From Ignavibacteriota bacterium (GTDB lineage Bacteria > Bacteroidota > Ignavibacteria > Tepidaquicellales > Tepidaquicellaceae): 5,820 bases of DNA. The translations under genes were made by a program, and so were the position numbers. Positions 1-5,298 of this stretch are shown piece by piece. Within the stretch, counting starts at the first letter, position 1. Each line of letters opens with the position of its first letter. Below the pieces are notes generated by a model. That model was not told where the DNA came from. It made no database searches and worked only from the letters and a program-made list of their open reading frames with translations. The stretch spans positions 1-5,820 of the forward strand of contig PMIW01000133.1 in NCBI GenBank assembly GCA_003158365.1, written 5' to 3'.

Positions 1-21
1 AAATAAAAATTAAAAAATTGT

Positions 22-504
22 ATGAAGGATTTCTTATCAAATAAATACATTCAGATTGGACTAAGAATTATAATCGGCGCGATTTTTATATATGCATCGG
101 TCGGGAAGTTGTTCAATGCGGAAGCCTTTGCAAAGGCAATAAAGAACTACGACATGCTGCCGTTTGCAACACTTAACATTCTTGCTATTATTCTGCCTTA
201 TGTTGAGTTCTTTACGGGAGTTTTTCTCGTGCTGGGAATATATAAAAAGGGAAGTTCCGCTATTGCAATTTTGTCGCTGGTAATGTTCCTGATTGCATTA
301 ACCTCGGCATATGCAAGGGGGCTTGACATAAACTGCGGTTGTTTTTCACTTGAAACAACAGCTACAAAAAGCGATATTTTAACTAGAATTTTTGAAGATA
401 TTTTAATGTTGATAGGAATATTGATAGTATATATATTTGGAGAGAAGAAAAAAAGTGAACCGGAAGAAATAAAAGAAAATCAAATCATTAAAGGAGAAAT
501 ATAA
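22..504 (+). CDS. MauE/DoxX-type redox-associated membrane protein
   Basis: This 160-residue protein has four predicted membrane helices, at about residues 11-30, 50-72, 78-98 and 121-140, and a charged Lys/Glu-rich C-terminal tail. The first helix carries the typical DoxX/MauE pattern (Arg15, GAIFIYASVGKL, then FN). The second contains LPYVEFFTGVFLVLGI, and the loop after helix 3 has the DINCGCFS motif with Cys105 and Cys107. MauE-like proteins are inner-membrane proteins associated with thiol redox chemistry in the envelope; the exact partner here is unknown. The length is normal for a single-domain member. The first ATG follows an in-frame stop at 4-6, so the gene is complete, but there is no Shine-Dalgarno sequence upstream. 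The stop codon directly abuts the ATG of the DUF1573 gene, so the two are probably co-transcribed and translationally coupled. The family call is secure; the role is inferred. Confidence 0.85.
   Translation: MKDFLSNKYIQIGLRIIIGAIFIYASVGKLFNAEAFAKAIKNYDMLPFATLNILAIILPYVEFFTGVFLVLGIYKKGSSAIAILSLVMFLIALTSAYARGLDINCGCFSLETTATKSDILTRIFEDILMLIGILIVYIFGEKKKSEPEEIKENQIIKGEI
491..496 (+). promoter_or_regulatory. Ribosome binding site AAGGAG for the DUF1573 gene
   Basis: AAGGAG lies inside the last codons of the MauE-like gene, with 8 nt between it and the ATG at 505. It is the only clear Shine-Dalgarno sequence found in front of a gene in this window. It supports the start at 505 and allows independent re-initiation after the upstream stop. 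Confidence 0.7.
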
Positions 505-954
505 ATGAAGCAATTTTTGCAGACAAAAACAGCTAAAACAGGATACTTTGTTATCGGTCTGATAATAATCTTTTCCGTGCTGTTTGTGGTATTTACGAAT
601 TCAAAACTTACGGCATCGCTAAGGGCGCCGAAAATATATTTTAAAGAAGATGTGCACGATTTCGGGCATGTACCGCGCGGACCCGAATTACAATATAATT
701 TCAAGTTTACCAATAAAGGCAATGCTGTTTTAAATATCGAGAGAGTCCAGACATCCTGCGGATGCACGGGTGCGACAGTCGGGGAAAAAACCGAATACAA
801 GAAAAACGAAAGCGGCGAAATAAAAATCACATTCAACACTCAGGGCAGGAGCGGACATCAGGAAAAAACTATATCAGTTTTTTCGAACGACCCCGAAAAT
901 CTTCAGAAGGATTTAAAGATATCCTGTGAAGTTGACGATCCGGGCGACCAATAA
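505..954 (+). CDS. Membrane-anchored DUF1573 domain protein
   Basis: This 149-residue protein has one N-terminal hydrophobic segment (about 14-31), likely an uncleaved signal anchor, followed by a DUF1573 domain of about 100 residues on the extracytoplasmic side. DUF1573 is an immunoglobulin-like beta-sandwich family common in Bacteroidota and relatives. Its signature is present: the HDFGHVPRG start, a FKFTNKGNAVLNI strand pair, SCGCT with Cys85 and Cys87, an ITFNTQGRSGHQEKTI block and a SNDP turn. A further cysteine, Cys141, sits in the last strand. No enzymatic activity is established for the family. The start is supported by a good Shine-Dalgarno sequence and by direct abutment with the MauE-like gene. 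A partnership with that membrane protein is suggested by co-transcription and by the Cys-Gly-Cys motif in both, but this is inference. Confidence 0.9.
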   Translation: MKQFLQTKTAKTGYFVIGLIIIFSVLFVVFTNSKLTASLRAPKIYFKEDVHDFGHVPRGPELQYNFKFTNKGNAVLNIERVQTSCGCTGATVGEKTEYKKNESGEIKITFNTQGRSGHQEKTISVFSNDPENLQKDLKISCEVDDPGDQ

Positions 955-983
955 AGCAGTCCATAGAGTCTGTAGAGTAAGAG

Positions 984-1000
984 CGTTGTAAGTTATAACG
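984..1000 (+). other. Small hairpin before the terminator
   Basis: CGTTGTA and TATAACG can pair as a 7-bp stem with one G-U wobble around a 3-nt AGT loop. It lies in the 3' untranslated region of the MauE-DUF1573 unit, 17 nt before the main terminator stem. No T-run follows it, so it is not a terminator by itself. It could protect the transcript's 3' end or be chance. Confidence 0.3.
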
Positions 1001-1017
1001 TAGTAAAGTTTTAAGTT

Positions 1018-1050
1018 AAAGGTTGGGAAAATATTTTCCCGACCTTTTTT
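1018..1050 (+). terminator. Intrinsic terminator of the MauE-DUF1573 unit
   Basis: A near-perfect inverted repeat runs from 1018-1031 to 1034-1047: AAAGGTTGGGAAAA against TTTTCCCGACCTTT, with one T-G wobble at 1024/1041. Because the centre is only 2 nt, the innermost A-T pairs must open to form a loop. Six T residues (1045-1050) follow the GACC arm on the + strand, giving a classical rho-independent terminator 63 nt after the DUF1573 stop. Read on the - strand the same stem lies about 40 nt past the MATE stop and is followed only by TTTAACTT, so it may also serve that gene, less efficiently. Confidence 0.88.
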
Positions 1051-1087
1051 ATTATTATGTATCAATAACTTTATAACATAATAACCA

Positions 1088-2401
1088 TTACACGGAAAGT
1101 TTTCTTTTCTTCCATCTTCCGGTATTAAACCAGAAGACTATTATTATTCCTTTCAGCACAACGCTGAAGCAGATTGCAACCCAGATACCGTTTAGTCCCC
1201 ATATTCCGGACATAACAGCAGCCATCGGTATCCGGATAAAGTTTAAGGGAAAACCGATTACAGCTGTGGGCAGTGTATCTCCTGCACCTGCAAATGCTCC
1301 GCCGAATATCACTTCCGCGGCGGAAAAAATCTGAACGGTAGCTGCAATTTTGTTATATATAGATGCTGCTTTTATCACTTCCAAATCTGTCGAAAAGAAC
1401 CTTGCAATTTCAGTACTGAAAATAAATAATCCCGCCGAATAAATCAGAATCACGACCGATGCAACGCCGAAAATCTTCCAGGCAAGCCGCTCTGCTTTCG
1501 GGATGTTTCCTGCGCCTACGTTTTGTCCGACAAGAATTGTAGATGCAAGTCCGAATCCGACGGTAACCTGATAGGCAAGTGATTCCGAGCGATGTCCGAT
1601 TCCGAGCGACGCGAATCCTACCGTGCCGTAATCCGCCACGAATCTTGAAACGAAAATATAAATCATAGAAAAAGCAATGCCGTTGAGTGCAACCGGCATT
1701 CCGATTCTCAGGGTTTCTTTCAGAATTTTAAAATCAAATTTATAATGAGTGACCCTGCTGATTAAATCCCGTTTTCTCAGCAAGCGGTATCCGATTACGA
1801 ATGAGATAAAATAAGATACCAAAGATGAAACGGCTGCTCCGGCTAAACCGTACCCGTGAATTCCGTAAATTCCGAAAATAAAAAGCGGTGCAAGGAATAT
1901 GTTCAGAACAATTGCCAGTACTAAAAGATAAAACGGTGTCTTCGTATCGCCGTGTCCGCGGAAAATAGCGCTCACAGTGGAAAGCAGGGTTATGCAGGGA
2001 AAACCGATTAAAAGTGTTATAAGGTATTCGCTTGCAAGTTTTGACTGCTCTGCATTCAGATTAGTTATATAAAAAAACAGCGGCAGCATTGGTATCAAAA
2101 TCAGAGAAATAGAAATAGTATGGAATAAAGTATTAACAATATTCAGCGAAGCAATATCTTTTGACAGGGCAGGATTTTTCGCGCCTGTTGACTGTGCGAT
2201 AAGAGAGTTCGTGCCTGTTGCAATCATTTCGCCGAGTGCGAGAATTCCCCATACAAGAAAAGTAGCAACCGTAATTGCGGCAAGCTCGATGCTTCCCATT
2301 TTACCTACCCAGAATGCATCCACTATGGCAAAAAGCGACCTGACGACAGTCTGAAGCACTGCCGGGATTGCGAGGGTTAATATTAATTTCCTGTCGGTCA
2401 A
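1088..2401 (-). CDS. MATE family efflux transporter
   Basis: This 437-residue integral membrane protein has about twelve hydrophobic helices arranged as two homologous halves, as expected for MATE (multi antimicrobial extrusion) antiporters, which export drugs or organic cations in exchange for Na+ or H+. The half-repeat signature is visible twice: RGHGDTKTP at 148-156 and AGAGDTLPTA at 371-380. Likewise AQSTGAKN at 69-76 and VGQNVGAGN at 291-299 mark equivalent loops. Helix 1 carries the conserved Asp28 in IVDAFWVGKMG. Length is normal (430-460). The start is TTG at 2401-2399: the frame is open upstream to a stop at 2476-2474 but contains no ATG there, and the first internal Met is residue 36, which would remove helix 1. 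An upstream CTG start is possible but less likely. No Shine-Dalgarno sequence is seen. The substrate cannot be read from sequence. Confidence 0.95.
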   Translation of the reverse strand: MTDRKLILTLAIPAVLQTVVRSLFAIVDAFWVGKMGSIELAAITVATFLVWGILALGEMIATGTNSLIAQSTGAKNPALSKDIASLNIVNTLFHTISISLILIPMLPLFFYITNLNAEQSKLASEYLITLLIGFPCITLLSTVSAIFRGHGDTKTPFYLLVLAIVLNIFLAPLFIFGIYGIHGYGLAGAAVSSLVSYFISFVIGYRLLRKRDLISRVTHYKFDFKILKETLRIGMPVALNGIAFSMIYIFVSRFVADYGTVGFASLGIGHRSESLAYQVTVGFGLASTILVGQNVGAGNIPKAERLAWKIFGVASVVILIYSAGLFIFSTEIARFFSTDLEVIKAASIYNKIAATVQIFSAAEVIFGGAFAGAGDTLPTAVIGFPLNFIRIPMAAVMSGIWGLNGIWVAICFSVVLKGIIIVFWFNTGRWKKRKLSV

Positions 2402-2534
2402 AAAGTAGAAAATAAATATTAACTTACTTTTTATAAAACAAACGTAAAAGGCATAATAATACAGCCCTCTTTTTTAAGTTTTTTATTAAATATTAAAAAA
2501 TTAAATTTAGTATTAATATTACCATATTTTATTT
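2402..2534. promoter_or_regulatory. AT-rich divergent intergenic region
   Basis: This 133-bp spacer is about 15% GC by hand count and separates the - strand MATE gene from the + strand TPR-SPOR gene, so promoters for both directions should lie here. An 8-bp inverted repeat, AATATTAA at 2489-2496 and TTAATATT at 2513-2520, is present, but in such AT-rich DNA it may be chance. TTAAATTTAG at 2501-2510 partly resembles the Bacteroidota -7 box (TAnnTTTG), but no convincing -33 TTTG is correctly spaced. I can therefore assign no promoter with confidence. Confidence 0.4.
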
Positions 2535-4514
2535 ATGCAAAATCTTATCGACAGTGTAATAAAGGAGCTGGAGCAAAAGAATTATTTCGAAGCAATAAAA
2601 TATTGTAATCAGTTGATTGCCCAATTCCCCAAGAATTATGTATTTTATGAAATCCGGGGAAACTGCTACCTGGAGACAGGCAGTTTTGTTACGGCAATCC
2701 AGAACTACTCGGATGCAATAGATTATTTTGTACTTGCCGAAGGAAAATCAAACACGGATGTTGCATCTTTATATAACCGCCGCGGTTATGCCCGACTGAA
2801 ACTGAATCTTTACAATGAAGCTTTAGGCGATTTTCAGAAGGCAATCGAATATAAGCCTGATTTTGCGGAAGCGTATAACAACAGCGGGAATGCATACAGG
2901 AAGTTGGATAAATACGAGGAAGCACTTGCCCAGTGCGATAAGGCGATAGAGTGCAAACCTGATTTTGCGGAAGCATATAATAACAGGGGAAATATTTATT
3001 ATCTTTTTTCAAAAGACGTCGAAGCGATTTATGATTATACGAGGGCAATCGAGCTGAAGCAGAACTATGCGGGAGCATATTACAACCGCGGGACAGCTTA
3101 TTATTACCTGCAGAATAAATTAATAGAAGCGAGAAGCGACTGGGAAAAAGTAATCAAGCTGAATCCTTCTTACGAAAAAGAGCTTGGAGAGAAAATTGCC
3201 AAAATTGACACCGCGCTTGATTTGATGCGTCAGCAGGGCGAGATACCTTTTTCGAACGAACCTTTGAGCCTTGTGTCGGAAGAGAAATTCGAGGAAATGA
3301 TTGAAGAAACACGCGAGGAGCCACATGATGAGAAACCGGAAGAACCAATTGAAACAAAGCCTGAAGAACCTGTTCTGGAAATTTATGATAAAACCGTTCC
3401 AGAAGAACCTGAAATAATTAAACCTGAAGAACCGGTATTAGAAAAGCTTGAAGAGCCGATTATTGAAAAAACAGAAGAACCCAAAACAGACGAACCGGCA
3501 ACGGAAGAACCCAAAACAGACGAACCAATAACGGAAGAACCGGTAACGGAAGAACCTATAGCGGAAGAAATAATTCCTGAAATTCCGCAAAGTTCCGATA
3601 TAGAAATACCCGAGATTGATTTCAAGACTATGTTTAAGGAAAGCGAGAGCGAGCAGGAACAGGAGTCCGTACCCGACCATGAAGATGAACTGAGACCGTT
3701 GTCGGAAATATTCGAGCAGATATATCAGCCGAAAATTAACACTGAAAATATTATTCCCGAAGAAGTCAGGCAGCTTCATAAAGAAATAGAAGAAGAACCG
3801 CCCGCAGTAATAATAAATGAAGAGAAAATTGAGGAAAAACCTGATGAACCGGTGTGGAAGGAAGAGGAAGTAAAGACTGCAGAAACAGAAATACCCGAAG
3901 AACCGCATCAGAAGGAAAAATTACCCTATTATTTAAAAACAGATGATTTAAAATATGCGACTGATGACAACGGTAAGAGCCTGTTCAAATCACCGTTATT
4001 CATTGTTCCGCTTATTTTCATAATACTTTTAGTCATAACCGTTTCGGTATATTTTGTATATAATAAATTTTACGTAAAGAAATTACAAACAGCAAAGCAG
4101 GAAATAACGGCTGTTTCAAAAGACACCGTAAAATCTTCCGGTAACATCGATAGTTCGCAGATTAAAGATACAAATGCCGTTGATAAGAACGCAAAAACCG
4201 AAACGAAAACCGAGGTTAAGGAAGAAAGCAGGCAAAAGGAAATCAAAGAGGAAAAAACAGATAAAACCGCTCCTGATGTAACGATGATAAAAAACTTTGT
4301 TGTGTTAAAAGATAAAGACGGAATTTACCTGCAGGTAGCATCACTGAAAGAAAAAAGTTCTGCCGATACCAAAGCGGCAACAATTAATAAAAAGGGGATA
4401 ATTGCAAAAGTAGTCGAGGCTGACCTCGGGGAAAAAGGGAAGTATTACCGTGTAAGGGTAGGGCCGTTTAAAAACATTGATGAGGCAAAAACCGCGGCAA
4501 ACAAAATTGATTAG
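2535..4514 (+). CDS. TPR protein with Glu/Pro-rich linker, membrane helix and C-terminal SPOR domain
   Basis: This 659-residue protein has four parts. Residues 2-212 form about six TPR units; those starting near 76, 110, 144 and 178 are the clearest (for example FAEAYNNSGNAYRKLDKYEEALAQCDKAIECKPD-type units of 34 residues). Residues about 245-460 are a disordered acidic linker with many EEP repeats. A single membrane helix spans about 486-509. A Lys/Glu-rich stretch then leads to a SPOR domain at about 595-659, with YLQVASLK and the terminal YYRVRVGPF strand. SPOR domains bind denuded glycan strands of peptidoglycan, usually at division sites; TPRs are protein-binding scaffolds. The expected topology is TPR in the cytoplasm and SPOR in the periplasm. 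The ATG follows an in-frame stop at 2514-2516 and has no Shine-Dalgarno sequence. It is the first gene of a compact four-gene unit. A role as a wall-linked scaffold is inference. Confidence 0.9.
   Translation: MQNLIDSVIKELEQKNYFEAIKYCNQLIAQFPKNYVFYEIRGNCYLETGSFVTAIQNYSDAIDYFVLAEGKSNTDVASLYNRRGYARLKLNLYNEALGDFQKAIEYKPDFAEAYNNSGNAYRKLDKYEEALAQCDKAIECKPDFAEAYNNRGNIYYLFSKDVEAIYDYTRAIELKQNYAGAYYNRGTAYYYLQNKLIEARSDWEKVIKLNPSYEKELGEKIAKIDTALDLMRQQGEIPFSNEPLSLVSEEKFEEMIEETREEPHDEKPEEPIETKPEEPVLEIYDKTVPEEPEIIKPEEPVLEKLEEPIIEKTEEPKTDEPATEEPKTDEPITEEPVTEEPIAEEIIPEIPQSSDIEIPEIDFKTMFKESESEQEQESVPDHEDELRPLSEIFEQIYQPKINTENIIPEEVRQLHKEIEEEPPAVIINEEKIEEKPDEPVWKEEEVKTAETEIPEEPHQKEKLPYYLKTDDLKYATDDNGKSLFKSPLFIVPLIFIILLVITVSVYFVYNKFYVKKLQTAKQEITAVSKDTVKSSGNIDSSQIKDTNAVDKNAKTETKTEVKEESRQKEIKEEKTDKTAPDVTMIKNFVVLKDKDGIYLQVASLKEKSSADTKAATINKKGIIAKVVEADLGEKGKYYRVRVGPFKNIDEAKTAANKID
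2852..3055 (+). repeat. Two near-identical 102-bp TPR-coding units
   Basis: The stretch CCTGATTTTGCGGAAGC occurs exactly at 2856-2872 and again at 2958-2974, 102 bp (34 codons) later, and the flanking DNA is also similar. The boundaries given are approximate. This is a recent internal duplication of one TPR unit in the TPR-SPOR gene, compared with the more diverged neighbouring units. Confidence 0.6.
3315..3569 (+). repeat. EEP-rich degenerate coding repeat with a 30-bp tandem duplication
   Basis: Residues 261-345 of the TPR-SPOR protein contain more than ten EEP or DEP tripeptides spaced by roughly 4-15 residues. At DNA level a 30-bp unit, starting GAAGAACCCAAAACAGACGA, is repeated in tandem at 3474-3503 and 3504-3533 with three mismatches. 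Two shorter 15-bp units beginning GAAGAACC follow at 3534-3548 and 3549-3563. The array probably changes length by slippage and acts as a flexible, acidic, Pro-stiffened spacer between the TPR region and the membrane. Confidence 0.75.
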
Positions 4515-4519
4515 AACCG

Positions 4520-5017
4520 ATGAACAAAATTGATTTTTCAGGATTGGAAAAATTATCCAAAGAAGAGAAGTATAAAACCATTATACCTCAAATCTCTTCA
4601 CTTGTTCAGGGAGAAAAGAATTTAATTGCAAATCTTGCTAATGTAGTATCAGTTTTGAAATATACTTTTGATTATTATTTATGGGTCGGTTTTTATTTTG
4701 TTGACCCTGAAAGCAAATCCGAACTTGTAGTAGGTCCTTTCCAGGGTAAAGTGGCCTGTGCACGATTGAAGACCGGTAGCGGAGTTTGCGGAACGGCAGT
4801 GATAAAAAAGGAAACAATAGTGGCGGAAGATGTAAACGCTTTCCCGGGGCACATTTTCTGCGATGCGGATTCCAGATCAGAAATTGTTGTACCCGTGATT
4901 AAAAACGGCGAAGTAGTTGCAGTGCTGGATATTGACAGCGGTTCATATTCCGCATTCGATAAAGAAGACAGGAAATATCTCGAGGAAATAATTAATAATG
5001 TAATAAATATATTTTAA
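4520..5017 (+). CDS. msrC: Free methionine-(R)-sulfoxide reductase (GAF fold)
   Basis: This 165-residue cytoplasmic enzyme of the fRMsr family (E. coli YebR/MsrC) reduces free methionine-(R)-sulfoxide to methionine, using thioredoxin to recycle its disulfides. It is a single GAF domain. Family motifs are intact: YLWVGFYF, VGPFQGKVACARLKTGSGVCGTA, HIFCDADSRSEIVVPV and VLDIDS. Cys80, Cys90 and Cys114 have exactly the 10- and 24-residue spacing of the E. coli cysteines 84, 94 and 118, and the acidic substrate-site residues correspond to Glu121, Asp137 and Asp139. The enzyme should therefore be active. The ATG lies 5 nt after the TPR-SPOR stop and follows an in-frame stop at 4508-4510; no Shine-Dalgarno sequence is seen. 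Its place between a cell-wall-binding protein and HU-like proteins is not explained by its enzymology. Confidence 0.95.
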   Translation: MNKIDFSGLEKLSKEEKYKTIIPQISSLVQGEKNLIANLANVVSVLKYTFDYYLWVGFYFVDPESKSELVVGPFQGKVACARLKTGSGVCGTAVIKKETIVAEDVNAFPGHIFCDADSRSEIVVPVIKNGEVVAVLDIDSGSYSAFDKEDRKYLEEIINNVINIF

Positions 5018-5019
5018 CG

Positions 5020-5298
5020 TTGAACAAACAGAGTCTAATAAATAAAGTTTATATAAAAAGCCCTTTCGAAAAAGAAAAGAGCATAAAAATATTTAACAGG
5101 ACGGTCGAGTTGTTAAAAGAATCCATAAAGGAAGATAAGAATATTAAGGTAAAGGGATTCGGAAGATTCACAATAGAAAGACGCGGGATGAAAACAATAA
5201 TAGATTATAACAAAAAAGCCGAAATTTTATTGCCGCCAAAAGATAAGATTAGTTTTAAACCGTCGAAGAAACTGATTAAACGGTTAAACAGCAAATGA
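5020..5298 (+). CDS. Divergent HU/IHF-family DNA-binding protein
   Basis: This 92-residue basic protein has the size and layout of HU: an N-terminal helical pair (MNKQSLINKV..., about 1-40), then KGFGRFTIERR (about 45-55), which is the conserved beta entry of the DNA-binding arms, and a C-terminal FKPSKKLIKRLN segment. HU proteins dimerise and bend or coat DNA in the nucleoid. The arm region IIDYNKKAEILLPP lacks the usual RNPxTG tip with its intercalating proline, so DNA bending may be altered. The start is TTG: its N-terminus matches HU families, an in-frame stop lies at 4996-4998, and the first internal Met is residue 57. It begins 2 nt after the msrC-like stop, with no Shine-Dalgarno sequence, suggesting translational coupling. 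It is probably not the cell's main HU. Confidence 0.88.
   Translation: MNKQSLINKVYIKSPFEKEKSIKIFNRTVELLKESIKEDKNIKVKGFGRFTIERRGMKTIIDYNKKAEILLPPKDKISFKPSKKLIKRLNSK

Noticed and set aside
1..21. End of an upstream gene or a promoter before the MauE-like gene
   Set aside because: Only 21 A/T-rich bases are present, with an in-frame stop at 4-6, and nothing else can be assigned.
480..839. Open frame of 119 codons on the - strand opposite the DUF1573 gene
   Set aside because: It lies opposite a gene with clear DUF1573 motifs and a good ribosome binding site, and its translation shows no recognisable domain.
2489..2520. Inverted repeat AATATTAA...TTAATATT as a regulator operator
   Set aside because: The region is about 15% GC, where 8-bp A/T palindromes arise easily by chance, and no regulator gene is adjacent.
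2689..3078. Open frame on the - strand opposite the TPR region
   Set aside because: Its periodic translation is the mirror of the TPR repeats on the + strand; no domain or start signal supports it.
3120..3357. Two short open frames on the - strand opposite the end of the TPR region
   Set aside because: They overlap each other and the real gene, and show no family features.
3474..3533. 30-bp direct repeats considered as a CRISPR or attachment-site signal
   Set aside because: The copies are directly adjacent with no spacers, keep the reading frame and encode EEP-type linker residues.
3383..3908. Two overlapping open frames on the - strand, one Ser/Gly/Val-rich, one Phe/Tyr/Arg-rich
   Set aside because: Both are low-complexity antisense readings of the EEP repeat and acidic linker codons of the TPR-SPOR gene.
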